From an uncultured Ruminococcus sp. (GTDB lineage: Bacteria > Bacillota > Clostridia > Oscillospirales > Ruminococcaceae), in the NCBI GenBank assembly GCA_949291125.1, contig CASEUJ010000033.1:1-64000 (forward strand): DNA of 64,000 nucleotides, given 5' to 3'. The notes under the pieces were generated by a model, which did no database searches, was not told the DNA's origin, and saw only the letters and a program-made list of their open reading frames with translations. A program made the translations under genes and the position numbers. This document shows positions 6,919 through 15,958 of this stretch, piece after piece (position 1 is the stretch's first letter; every line of letters starts with the position of its first letter).

Positions 6919-9588
6919 GTGAAAAAGAAAAATCGAATCATTGCAGCAACGCTGTCGGCAGTTGTGACTCTCGGTACAAGTTTTGTGCTGTTGCCTGCTC
7001 TGCCAGTCTTTGCTGGGCAACAGCTCGGGCAGACGGATTTTGAAAACGGCGTGGGACTACCGTGGCATGTCTGTGAATCTGCTACTGGTGAAATGGAATT
7101 TGAAATCACCAACGGCGCCTATGTGATCACAATCGTCAATCCCGGCGGTGCGGCAAACGGCGGCGAGGATCGATGGGACTGTCAGTTCCGACACCGGGGG
7201 CTGACGCTGGAATCGGGCTGTACCTATGAAGTATCCTATGACATCACTGCCAGCAACAACTGCACTTATTACACCAAGATCGGCGATATGTCTGAGCCAT
7301 TCACCGAAGACTGGCATGGCAATCCGGATGATGGACAATACGATGCCTATTGGGGCGTACAGAATCTGACAGCAAACCAGACGGTTTCTTTTCATGGCAC
7401 ATTTACAGCGAATCGCACTGCTGAAGTCGAATGGGCATTTCACATCGGCGGCGACAGCGTTCCGGCAGGGACGGTATTCACCTTCGACAACATGTCCCTG
7501 ATCTGCACCAACAGCGACGCTCATGACTATGTAGCGGCGGAAGAGTGGAATCGCGCAGAAATCGTCACCAATCAGGTTGGCTATTTCTCGGGCTGTACCA
7601 AGCGTGCTACGCTGATCTCTGACGAAACGCAGGGTATTGCGTTTTCGCTGTTGGATGAAAGCGGCAATGCAGTCTACTCCGGTACTTCGAAACCCATGGG
7701 AGCGGACAAAGACTCCGGCGATAGCGTCCACATTCTTGACTTTTCTGAAGTGAAAGAAGAAGGTACATATACGCTCAAAGCCGGTAACGCCGAAAGTCGC
7801 AGCTTTACCATCGGCGGAACAGAAACCTACTCCGGGATGCTCTATGATGCCCTGAACTATTTCTACCAAAACCGCAGCGGCATTGCGATCGAAAGCCAGT
7901 ATATCACTTCCGGCGATGCAACATCTCTGGCACGCGAAGCCGGACACACCAGTGATATAGCACGGATCACGACCGACTGGGATGACTTACAGTCCAGCGG
8001 TGGCACACAAGATGTATCCGGTGGCTGGTACGATGCCGGTGACCACGGAAAATATGTGGTAAACGGCGGTATTTCCCTCTGGATGATGCAGAATCAGTAT
8101 GAACGCGCCTTGCAAAATGGTACAGAAACCGCTTATGCCGACGGCATGATGCAGATTCCGGAACAGAATAATAACTATCCCGACCTGTTGGATGAAGCAC
8201 GCTGGGAAATGGAATGGATGCTCAAAATGATTGTACAAGACGGCGAATATGCCGATATGGTCTATCATAAGGTTCATGACATTAAATGGACGGCGCTGGG
8301 GATGTCTCCGGCGGATGATACGGAAGAGCGCATCTTAAAGCCGCCAACAACTTGCGCGACGCTCAATCTGGCAGCATGTGCTGCACAGGCATCACGGCTC
8401 TGGGAGTCCTATGATGCGGCGTTTTCCCAGCAATGTCTGGATGCCGCAGAAAGGGCCTATGCTGCCGCCAAGGCACATCCGGATCTCTATGCGCCCCTAG
8501 ACCAGTCCATCGGCGGTGGTGCATATGGCGACAACAATGCAGAGGATGAATTTTACTGGGCAGCATGCGAACTGTACCGCACCACCGGAGATGCACAATA
8601 TCAAAGAGATATGGAAGAATCAACATATTATCTCACCGTTCCTTCGACGCTTACCGGCGGTGAGGATGTAAACACCCCGGGCAGTTTTGACTGGGGTAAC
8701 GTAGCGGCGCTTGGAACTTTGACGCTGTCGCTGGGGAATTCTGATCTGACAGATAAGGCCACAGATGCCATCACGGCAACAGCAGATGTCCATCTGGAGC
8801 GTGAGGCAGCACAGGGCTATGGCCAGCCCATCGAGCAGAGCACCCTGAGTAATTCTGACAGTGACACGGGCTATGTCTGGGGTTCGAATTCATTTGTGGC
8901 AGATAATGCGGTTATCATGGCATACGCCTATGATCTTACCAACGACCAGATGTATCTGGACGGCGTCATCAGTGCCATGAACTATCTACTCGGCAATAAT
9001 CCCATGGATATCTCCTATGTCACCGGTTATGGCACTCATGCGGTACAGTATCCCCACCACCGATACTGGGCGAATCTCATCGCAGAGGAATTTCCACTGG
9101 CACCAGCGGGCGTCTTAGTGGGCGGACCCAACTCCGGCATGCAGGACCCATGGGTGCAAGGCAGCGGCTGGATCAAAGGACAGATCCCACCGGCAAAGTG
9201 TTATATGGATCACATTGAAGCATGGTCGGTGAATGAATGCACCATCAACTGGAATGCACCCTTGGCGTGGCTGGCAGGTTTTGTCTGTGATGAAAACGGC
9301 GGCATTGTGGTCAGCGCTCAATCTCAAGCAATGGAACAACTCGATCCTTCTAAAAGCGGCAGCAACACAGATCCGGATGCAAACGTGTCGGGCAACACCG
9401 ATAATTCAGCCAACAGCAGTACAAACACAGGTAATACGTCTGCTTTTAATGAAGCTTCAAATGATGAATTCTGGAAAGCTCTATCATGCATTTTTGGAGG
9501 TCTTCTCGTGGTTTCAATCATAACAGAAATCATAATTAGCCGGACAGCAAAGAAAAAAGCCGGAAAATCAGATTTTCACAATAAATAA
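6919..9588 (+). CDS. GH9 cellulase with CBM4-like and Ig-like domains, C-terminal membrane anchor
   Basis: 889 aa from a GTG start after GGAGG. Order: signal peptide (1-32, cleavage after PVFA), CBM4-like beta-sandwich (about 35-205), CelD_N Ig-like domain (about 213-298), GH9 (alpha/alpha)6 barrel (about 305-805), Ser/Asn/Thr-rich linker (about 815-845), a transmembrane helix (about 852-872) and a Lys-rich tail. Catalytic residues: Asp372/Asp375 in GGWYDAGDHGKY, His713/His714 in PHHRYW, and proton donor Glu773 in WSVNECTINWNAPL. It should cleave beta-1,4-glucan outside the cell while tethered to the membrane. There is no dockerin, unlike the GH5 and CE3 enzymes in this window. Confidence 0.95.
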   Translation: MKKKNRIIAATLSAVVTLGTSFVLLPALPVFAGQQLGQTDFENGVGLPWHVCESATGEMEFEITNGAYVITIVNPGGAANGGEDRWDCQFRHRGLTLESGCTYEVSYDITASNNCTYYTKIGDMSEPFTEDWHGNPDDGQYDAYWGVQNLTANQTVSFHGTFTANRTAEVEWAFHIGGDSVPAGTVFTFDNMSLICTNSDAHDYVAAEEWNRAEIVTNQVGYFSGCTKRATLISDETQGIAFSLLDESGNAVYSGTSKPMGADKDSGDSVHILDFSEVKEEGTYTLKAGNAESRSFTIGGTETYSGMLYDALNYFYQNRSGIAIESQYITSGDATSLAREAGHTSDIARITTDWDDLQSSGGTQDVSGGWYDAGDHGKYVVNGGISLWMMQNQYERALQNGTETAYADGMMQIPEQNNNYPDLLDEARWEMEWMLKMIVQDGEYADMVYHKVHDIKWTALGMSPADDTEERILKPPTTCATLNLAACAAQASRLWESYDAAFSQQCLDAAERAYAAAKAHPDLYAPLDQSIGGGAYGDNNAEDEFYWAACELYRTTGDAQYQRDMEESTYYLTVPSTLTGGEDVNTPGSFDWGNVAALGTLTLSLGNSDLTDKATDAITATADVHLEREAAQGYGQPIEQSTLSNSDSDTGYVWGSNSFVADNAVIMAYAYDLTNDQMYLDGVISAMNYLLGNNPMDISYVTGYGTHAVQYPHHRYWANLIAEEFPLAPAGVLVGGPNSGMQDPWVQGSGWIKGQIPPAKCYMDHIEAWSVNECTINWNAPLAWLAGFVCDENGGIVVSAQSQAMEQLDPSKSGSNTDPDANVSGNTDNSANSSTNTGNTSAFNEASNDEFWKALSCIFGGLLVVSIITEIIISRTAKKKAGKSDFHNK

Positions 9589-9622
9589 ATATCTCTATTG
9601 GCATTTATTACCAATGGCTGTT

Positions 9623-9641
9623 AAATGGAAACATTCCATTT
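9623..9641 (+). repeat. Small perfect hairpin between the GH9 and acyltransferase genes
   Basis: AAATGGAA and TTCCATTT form an 8-bp stem with a 3-nt loop. There is no T-run, so it is not a clear terminator; it may be a transcript-processing or stabilising hairpin. Confidence 0.4.
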
Positions 9642-9670
9642 GCCTAAAAACTGAAAAAGGAGAAATCGGT

Positions 9671-10831
9671 ATGCCTGCACTACGTGTACATAACACTGTC
9701 AAGCAACGGCGAAATTCCAGCATCGAACTCTTGCGGATTATCATGATGCTACAGATCGTTTTCTTACACATCTGTGATTATGGAGAATATCGTTCCAATG
9801 CAATAGAACTCGGAGGATCATATGAACTGATCATGTGGTGTTTCTGGCTATCGAGTCGATGCCCGGTCTATATGTTCATCCTAATCACAGGGTATTTTAT
9901 GGTAAATTCTGAAGCAAAAAACAACTTTGGAAAAATCCGGAAAGTTTATCTCCCAATGTATTTCTATTCCCTTTTGATTCCAATCGTCGTTGGGATAACC
10001 GACACAGTTCCATTGAAGATCGAAAATATTCTCAGTGCATTTTTTCCACTGTTATCCAGAACATGGTATTTTATGACACTCTATGTACTGATCTTGATCC
10101 TATCTCCATATCTGAATCTTGCGCTGTGTAGGATTTCAAAGCGAGAGTATCAATTCCTGCTTTTTGTTCTGTTCTTTCTCTTTTCGATCTGGGATCTATT
10201 TGCAAATCTCGACCCTATTTCAAAAGTGATCCAGTCCAACAGCATCTTTGACACGGATGGCGGTAAAAGTCTGTATGGATTTGTCTTTATGTATACTCTG
10301 GGAGGATTTCTACGGCGGTTTGTGGCGATCGGAAAGGACATCAATACAAAAACGATTCCCGTAGAGGAAAAAAAGATCGTAATCAAATGGCCGAATTTTT
10401 GCAATCTTATCGCATTTCTGGTGTTTGGAATGCTCAATGTCCTTCTTGTCTATATTGTTCCAGACTATGACCATGTAGTAGGCTACAACAATAATCCCTT
10501 TGTTGTTCTGCAATGCGTCTTTTTGTTCCTGTTCTTCGCAAACTTCCGGTTTTATGCAAAGTGGATCAATTGTATCAGTGCTTTGAATTTAGGGGTATAC
10601 ATGATCCACGATCACGATTTAATACGTGTGATCATTTGGGATAAACTTCTAAATATACAAAATCTTGCATTTTATCAGTCACATTTCTACCTAATCAAAA
10701 TCGCCTTGATCTGTATCACAATATATGCCGTATGCGCATGTCTGGAGTGGCTCAGATCCCTTTTGTTCCGACTCTGCCACTATATCTACCATTATGACTC
10801 GAAAACGCAGATCCCTTCCAGAAAAAAATAA
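9671..10831 (+). CDS. Acyltransferase 3 family integral membrane protein
   Basis: 386 aa. The ATG at 9671 is chosen because AAAAGGAG lies eight bases upstream; the frame is open to 9614 without such a site. About ten hydrophobic helices run through the protein, with the family's N-terminal SSIELLRIIMMLQIVFLHI, whose His is the conserved catalytic candidate. Such proteins transfer acetyl or other acyl groups to extracellular sugars or lipids; the substrate here is unknown. The gene is visibly AT-richer than its neighbours and stands alone between a cellulase and a convergent transporter gene, consistent with acquisition by transfer. Confidence 0.8.
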   Translation: MPALRVHNTVKQRRNSSIELLRIIMMLQIVFLHICDYGEYRSNAIELGGSYELIMWCFWLSSRCPVYMFILITGYFMVNSEAKNNFGKIRKVYLPMYFYSLLIPIVVGITDTVPLKIENILSAFFPLLSRTWYFMTLYVLILILSPYLNLALCRISKREYQFLLFVLFFLFSIWDLFANLDPISKVIQSNSIFDTDGGKSLYGFVFMYTLGGFLRRFVAIGKDINTKTIPVEEKKIVIKWPNFCNLIAFLVFGMLNVLLVYIVPDYDHVVGYNNNPFVVLQCVFLFLFFANFRFYAKWINCISALNLGVYMIHDHDLIRVIIWDKLLNIQNLAFYQSHFYLIKIALICITIYAVCACLEWLRSLLFRLCHYIYHYDSKTQIPSRKK

Positions 10832-10854
10832 CCATTTAGTCACAGAAAACAAGC

Positions 10855-10898
10855 AACACCGTGCCAGAGACAACAGCATGTCTGGTACGGTGTTTTTT
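10855..10898 (+). terminator. Terminator after the acyltransferase gene
   Basis: AACACCGTGCCAGAGACA pairs with TGTCTGGTACGGTGTT (two-base bulge, one G-U), followed by TTTTTTT. It lies between convergent genes and may slow transcription from both sides. Confidence 0.85.
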
Positions 10899-10931
10899 TG
10901 ATATTTTCACTCTAATAGATCTTCGAAAAGA

Positions 10932-12356
10932 TCATTTCAATCTCAGATTTCGCTTTTGTGAGGCGAAATAGTATTTTGTATCTTTTGCGACAATGCCGGA
11001 TAGCGCCAAAAGCGCAATAATGTTCGGCAACGCCATCAAGCCATTGAAGATATCTGCAATCCCCCATACTGCGCTGACCGTAAGATAAGGTCCGATAAAT
11101 ACTGCTGCAATATAAATCCAACGGAAGCAGATGGTCATCGTCTTACTCGACTTACCGCGCAGATAAGTCAGGCAGCGCTCAGAATAATAATTCCAGCCAA
11201 GGATCGTGGTAAATGCGAAAAATACCAGTGCGATCATAAGGAAGAAAGAGGAAAGCCTTTCCGAAAATGGAAGTCCATCGCGGAATGCCGCATCAGTAAT
11301 CTGTACACCTTCAAGGTTCGGATCGTCCCAAGCACCAGAAAGAATAACCGCCAGACCAGTCATCGTGCAGACAATGATCGTATCGATAAATGTACCAGTC
11401 ATTGTAACAAGCCCCTGACGCACTGGTTCTTTGGTACGAGCAGCTGCTGCTGCGATCGGGGCGGAACCAAGTCCAGCTTCGTTCGAGAAAATTCCTCTTG
11501 CAACACCACTTTGCATTGCGGCAATCATTGCACCAAGTGCGCCGCCAGCAACTGCATCAAGCCCAAATGCATCCCGCACCATTTCAACAACAGCACCTGG
11601 GATGCGAGTCAAGTTACAGCACACCAGAGTCAAACAACAGCCCACATAAATTACAACCATAAACGGAACAATGATCTGTGAGATCTGAGAGATCCGCTGT
11701 AAGCCGCCGATAATTACAAGTGCTGCGCCAACTGTTACAATCAGTCCTACAATACAAGTTGTCCAAGTATAATCCTGTCCGAACAGCGAGAAAGCGATGC
11801 CGGATTTGTCCGGATCAAAAAAGCTGTTTGCGGCGCTGGTAATGCCATTAATCTGTGTAATTGTACCGATTCCCAACAATCCCGCAAGTGTGCCAAATAA
11901 CGCAAATAATTTTGCGAGCCACTTCCAACGGGAGCCCATGCCATTTTCAATATAATAAAATGGCCCGCCAAGATAATGTCCATCTTTATCAACTGTCCGA
12001 TACTTGACCGCGAGAAAGCCCTCCGTATATTTTGTTGCCATACCGAGCAAAGCCGCAACTTCCATCCAGAACAGTGCGCCAGGGCCGCCGGTTGCAATTG
12101 CCGTTGCAACGCCAACAATATTTCCGGTGCCAATCGTCGCGGAAAGCGCCGTACAAAGTGCGGCAAAGCTAGAAACTTCGCCATCGCCGTCTTCCTCATC
12201 TTTGATCATGAATTTCAGTGCTTTTCCCAGATGTCGGATCTGCAAACCACGCACACAAAGCGTCAACCAGACGCCGCATGCCATAATGAGTACGATCAGC
12301 GGCACTCCCCAGACCCATCCGTCGATTTTGTCAATGATGCTTGTGAATGTATCCAC
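10932..12356 (-). CDS. Sodium:alanine/glycine symporter (AGCS family)
   Basis: 474 aa from the GTG at 12356, which has AAAAGGGAAG upstream; the frame extends to an ATG at 12392 without a ribosome binding site. About ten transmembrane helices. Family signatures: GTGNIVGVATAIATGGPGAL, the LGGPFYYIENGMG loop and FSNEAGLGSAPIAAAAA. It imports alanine or glycine with Na+. It has its own promoter and converges on the acyltransferase gene, sharing the terminator region. Confidence 0.92.
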   Translation of the reverse strand: MDTFTSIIDKIDGWVWGVPLIVLIMACGVWLTLCVRGLQIRHLGKALKFMIKDEEDGDGEVSSFAALCTALSATIGTGNIVGVATAIATGGPGALFWMEVAALLGMATKYTEGFLAVKYRTVDKDGHYLGGPFYYIENGMGSRWKWLAKLFALFGTLAGLLGIGTITQINGITSAANSFFDPDKSGIAFSLFGQDYTWTTCIVGLIVTVGAALVIIGGLQRISQISQIIVPFMVVIYVGCCLTLVCCNLTRIPGAVVEMVRDAFGLDAVAGGALGAMIAAMQSGVARGIFSNEAGLGSAPIAAAAARTKEPVRQGLVTMTGTFIDTIIVCTMTGLAVILSGAWDDPNLEGVQITDAAFRDGLPFSERLSSFFLMIALVFFAFTTILGWNYYSERCLTYLRGKSSKTMTICFRWIYIAAVFIGPYLTVSAVWGIADIFNGLMALPNIIALLALSGIVAKDTKYYFASQKRNLRLK

Positions 12357-12421
12357 GTTTCCACTTCCCTTTTCAGAACATTTACCGCACATTTTGCATC
12401 AATTTGCGCAGCATAACCATT

Positions 12422-12450
12422 ATTATAGCATATTTTATCCGCTATTTCAA
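12422..12450 (-). promoter_or_regulatory. Promoter of the AGCS transporter
   Basis: Minus strand TTGAAA (12445-12450), 17-base spacer, TATAAT (12422-12427), about 65 bases upstream of the chosen GTG start. It lies between the PHP gene and the transporter. Confidence 0.8.
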
Positions 12451-12493
12451 GAGGAAATTTGACATTTCACACCATAAAGTGGCAAAAAATTTT

Positions 12494-13366
12494 TCACCGC
12501 ATTCGCATTTCTTTTTTACGTAGATCAATCGCCGCTGCAAGACGATTCGGAATCGTTTCGTCTGTGATACATAAATTTCCATTTGCACCACTTCCAAGAA
12601 AGATGTCCGGCTTGACTGCCGGTCCATGAAAATCCGAACCGCATGTCACAAGAAGGTTATACTGTTTCGCAAGCTGTAAATACTGCATAATGCATTCCGG
12701 CGTATGACGACTGTGATACACTTCGATTCCCTGTAGTCCGAAGGAAATCAACTGCTGCAAAATCGATTCAAACTGTGACAATTCCATGTGCAATAAATAC
12801 GGATGTGCCAATACCGCCACGCCTCCAGCATTGCGGATTACTTCAAGACCTCTCTCTGGCGATGGCTTCGGACGTTCTACATGGGCATAGAATTCCGGCG
12901 TTGTCAGATAGCGTGCAAATGCCTCCTTGACACTTGAGACATAGCCCATTGCCACCAGCGTTTTAGCAAAATGTGGTCGTCCGGAGATCTGACCGGCATT
13001 ATACCGACGTACATCATCGAGTGTCACTGATACACCTCGCCGCTTCAGATACTCTACGATCCGCACAGCACGCGCTGCACGTTCACGCTGAAAATCTGCA
13101 AAAAATTCGCACATTTCTGCATGATGCGGGTCGATACCATACCCTAAGATATGCAGCTCTTTCTCCCCTTTCACGCTGATCTCTACACCCGGAAAAAAAC
13201 GCATACCATACTGCATTGCTGCTTTTTGTGCCGGTGCGATCCCATCCGTGGTATCATGATCGGTTATCGCCAAAGTTGTCACTCCGGCTTCATGTGCAAG
13301 CTGCACAGTTTTCTCCGGTGAGAACTGTCCATCCGAACAGTCCGTATGCATATGCAGATCAATCAT
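12494..13366 (-). CDS. PHP-domain phosphoesterase (YciV/TrpH-like)
   Basis: 290 aa. The polymerase-and-histidinol-phosphatase metal site is complete: MIDLHMHTDCSDG at the N-terminus, ITDHDT (about 34-39), GVEIS (about 60-64), LAHPYL (about 190-195) and GSDFHG near 243. Members related to YciV hydrolyse small phosphorylated nucleotides (pAp) or trim 5' RNA ends, with three metal ions, in the cytoplasm. It is the last gene of the minus-strand run and starts 35 bases after the DHHW gene. GGAGG lies 12 bases before ATG. Confidence 0.85.
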   Translation of the reverse strand: MIDLHMHTDCSDGQFSPEKTVQLAHEAGVTTLAITDHDTTDGIAPAQKAAMQYGMRFFPGVEISVKGEKELHILGYGIDPHHAEMCEFFADFQRERAARAVRIVEYLKRRGVSVTLDDVRRYNAGQISGRPHFAKTLVAMGYVSSVKEAFARYLTTPEFYAHVERPKPSPERGLEVIRNAGGVAVLAHPYLLHMELSQFESILQQLISFGLQGIEVYHSRHTPECIMQYLQLAKQYNLLVTCGSDFHGPAVKPDIFLGSGANGNLCITDETIPNRLAAAIDLRKKEMRMR

Positions 13367-13401
13367 CGTTCCATTTTTCCTCCACTTCTAATAACATCTG
13401 T

Positions 13402-14550
13402 TCACGTTTCGAAAAAATCAAAATACGCATCATTCGCAAACGTATCTGCATCACACAGCACTAGGATCTGACTATATTCTGACACATCCGCAAGTTCCGC
13501 CAGTGCATGCTCCATACAAGTCACGTCCAAAACACATATCTCACTATAGTGTTGAAGCAGAAACGGGATCATGCAATTGGCATATGCGTCTTTGAGCACA
13601 AGAAGTTTGCGCTGATTTTCCAGATCCGTTTCGATCACAAGTTTTTCACAATCCTCCCCCAGATAAAATGCATAAGGATCTCCTGTATCTGGCTGTACGT
13701 ACATTTCACGTGATTCTTCTGTACCGTCTGCCTGATATGCTGTAAGCTGTGTCACAGTACTTCCCGATTTACAAGAATAAACATCCAGCACATCTGGCGT
13801 CACACCGTCATATAGACATGCATCATACAGGCTGCCGCGATAGGTATCAACATGTGTCACGATATATTGATCAAACGACACCGGCGAAAAGCCCATCTTC
13901 TGAATCGCAGTGCGATAAACACAATACGCACCGTAGCATGTCCAGCGCGGATCTGTACGGTTGTAAATATAATTATCTGTCAGCGTATACAGCACATGAT
14001 AGACATCGATCTTTCGAATCGGAGAATCCATCTGCTGATAAAACGTTTCGATTTCCGGAAGCTGAGAAGGGAACTGTACACCGTCGAGCAATTCCTGTGC
14101 ATACAGTTCTCCGGCAGATGGCACAGCGATCACACACATGGGGATCTGAAATTTCTGATAAAGTAGGTTCAGCTGATCGGCTGTATCCGAAAGCTTCGCC
14201 GGATCCAATGGCTGTGGCTGTTCCAGCAGGCGCTGATCGGTTAGATAGATATCCCGGATCAAAAAACCGCCGGTCGCTGCGATTGTGTTCGTTACTGAAC
14301 GCAACATCGCATCTCTGCCCGGAGCTTGGTTTGCGAGCGATTTGTCTGCTGTCTGCTGGATAGATGCCGTCACTGGTGTCGGAAAAAGTGAACATTGCTG
14401 GTGATCCGGCGAGATTCCATAGGTAAAAAGCGAGATAATCCCGAATACCGGAAGCACCCCCCATAACAGCCTTGCAATCCAGCGATATGCTGCCTCCGCC
14501 TGCTGTGCGGCAGTGCGGCGTTTCCAGCGACCGGAATGCTTGATTTTCAT
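13402..14550 (-). CDS. DHHW/AlgX-like SGNH-fold membrane protein with substituted catalytic residues
   Basis: 382 aa with one N-terminal transmembrane helix (about 26-46) and a large extracytoplasmic domain, as in DHHW/AlgX/DltD proteins that work with MBOAT acyltransferases to acetylate cell-surface polymers. Fold landmarks are clear: IPSAGELYAQ-like early strand, and YNRTDPRWTCYGAY where the family normally has TDHHW (here Asp200-Pro-Arg-Trp203). The catalytic serine motif, normally K-D-S-Y-A, reads KDAYAN (Ala322). So both motif histidines and the serine are gone while the rest is well kept. AGGAGGTG lies eight bases before the ATG. The partner MBOAT gene is 27 bases upstream. Confidence 0.8.
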   Translation of the reverse strand: MKIKHSGRWKRRTAAQQAEAAYRWIARLLWGVLPVFGIISLFTYGISPDHQQCSLFPTPVTASIQQTADKSLANQAPGRDAMLRSVTNTIAATGGFLIRDIYLTDQRLLEQPQPLDPAKLSDTADQLNLLYQKFQIPMCVIAVPSAGELYAQELLDGVQFPSQLPEIETFYQQMDSPIRKIDVYHVLYTLTDNYIYNRTDPRWTCYGAYCVYRTAIQKMGFSPVSFDQYIVTHVDTYRGSLYDACLYDGVTPDVLDVYSCKSGSTVTQLTAYQADGTEESREMYVQPDTGDPYAFYLGEDCEKLVIETDLENQRKLLVLKDAYANCMIPFLLQHYSEICVLDVTCMEHALAELADVSEYSQILVLCDADTFANDAYFDFFET

Positions 14551-14577
14551 AGGCGATACACCTCCTTGCCTGCAAGG

Positions 14578-15954
14578 TCAAAGCGTAAGCTGAAACGAAA
14601 CTGTGCCATCAAAGCTGACTAGTAGCACTGCATCCAACACAAACAATGCCAATGCTGCAAGCAGCGTCAGCGGCTGACGCAAAAACGATAATCTCGAATT
14701 CTGATCCAAAAAGCGTGTCAGTGTCTGCCAGTTACCACACGCCGCATAGACAGATATCAGTATGACCAACAGATAACTGCGCAGCAACCTGCCATCTGCA
14801 TCTGTTGGTGTGATCGGAACGCCCCCAAGCATACCACGCACATATGCAAACGCCTGTTGTGCATCCGGCTGTGCAAGAAGAACCGCGCCAACGCAGAGCA
14901 GCACAAACGTCAAAATATAACGCAGTACTGGATAGCGTATGCCGTATCCCATCAGATATTCGATTCCGATGCAAAGTCCGATTCCCATTCCCCAGACCAG
15001 TGTTGTCAAGCGCAAATCATACCAAAGCCCGATACAGCCCCATGTCACCATGACGGCAAACACATGAAAGAGCTTGCGGCTGCCATGAAAACGCGTTCCA
15101 ACATAGTGAAAAAACCACTGCACCACTGTACGGTTCCACTGGTCGGCAAATTGAGAAATCGTCGGATAAAAGATCGTCTTTCCATAGCTCTCTGGGAAGC
15201 GAATGCCATAACATTGTGCCAGACCGATCGCCATATCTGCATAGCCAGACAGTTCCAGAAACAATGCCAGAAGCTTTGCAAGCGCCCCAAGCCAGAGGAT
15301 CATAACCGAATAGGCAGGTTCATCCGCCTGTACAATGATCAAATAAAACATATTTACCCAATCAGCAAGCAGCAGCTTTTTGGCAAGCCCGATCAAAAAC
15401 CGGAACATTCCGCCACCGATCAAAGACGCATGACATCTTGTTGCTGGAACTTGTTTTATCGCTGCACGATAGGGCACGACCGGTCCCATAATGAGTCGTG
15501 GATAGAACAGCAGATAGCGCGCAAGTTCAAACACATGACGCTGGGCAGGACATCTGCCACGCTGGACTTCGAAGCAATAATCGAGACTTTGCAATACGAA
15601 AAACGAAAGTCCAAGCGGAAACAGGTCAACGCCGCGCATCCACCCTGTTGTCAGATTCTGTAAAGACACACTGCGCAACAGGATCAAAACAGAAAATTCC
15701 ATGATCGCAACAAGCGCCGTCACTAACCCCGATAACTTTCGAAGTGCAGAAATATGTTCGATCAGAATGCCTGCGCCATAGGTCCCAATGGTCATAAGAA
15801 ATAACACTGTCGCAGACAACACACCGCCGCCCAGGATAAACAAAATATTAGTCGCCAAAAATGTTATATTTTTCCATCGACCAGGAGTCAGATAATATGC
15901 CGCCAGTGTCAGCGGAAAAAACAGAAAAAGAAATGTAAACGAAGCAAATTGCAT
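14578..15954 (-). CDS. MBOAT-family membrane protein (AlgI/DltB-like) lacking the catalytic histidines
   Basis: 458 aa when started at the ATG after GGAGGGATAATGAT; an upstream in-frame start at 16008 lies inside the previous gene. About eleven transmembrane helices. Recognisable AlgI-type core: PLGLSFFVLQSLDYCFEVQR, RLIMGPVVPY, ELSGYADMAIGLAQCYGIRFPESY and ADQWNRTVVQWFFHY. Active members carry His in the RWH and LWHG motifs (AlgI His269 and His322). Here they are QWN (Asn274) and LWYD (Tyr312). Each is one base change away from a His codon (AAC, TAT). It is therefore probably not an O-acyltransferase in the usual sense. It lies in tandem with the DHHW partner, as in active systems. Confidence 0.85.
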   Translation of the reverse strand: MQFASFTFLFLFFPLTLAAYYLTPGRWKNITFLATNILFILGGGVLSATVLFLMTIGTYGAGILIEHISALRKLSGLVTALVAIMEFSVLILLRSVSLQNLTTGWMRGVDLFPLGLSFFVLQSLDYCFEVQRGRCPAQRHVFELARYLLFYPRLIMGPVVPYRAAIKQVPATRCHASLIGGGMFRFLIGLAKKLLLADWVNMFYLIIVQADEPAYSVMILWLGALAKLLALFLELSGYADMAIGLAQCYGIRFPESYGKTIFYPTISQFADQWNRTVVQWFFHYVGTRFHGSRKLFHVFAVMVTWGCIGLWYDLRLTTLVWGMGIGLCIGIEYLMGYGIRYPVLRYILTFVLLCVGAVLLAQPDAQQAFAYVRGMLGGVPITPTDADGRLLRSYLLVILISVYAACGNWQTLTRFLDQNSRLSFLRQPLTLLAALALFVLDAVLLVSFDGTVSFQLTL

Positions 15955-15958
15955 ATCA

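Noticed and set aside
7057..7947. 296-aa minus-strand frame inside the GH9 gene
   Set aside because: Antisense to well-conserved CBM and Ig-like coding sequence; no start signal and no recognisable protein features.
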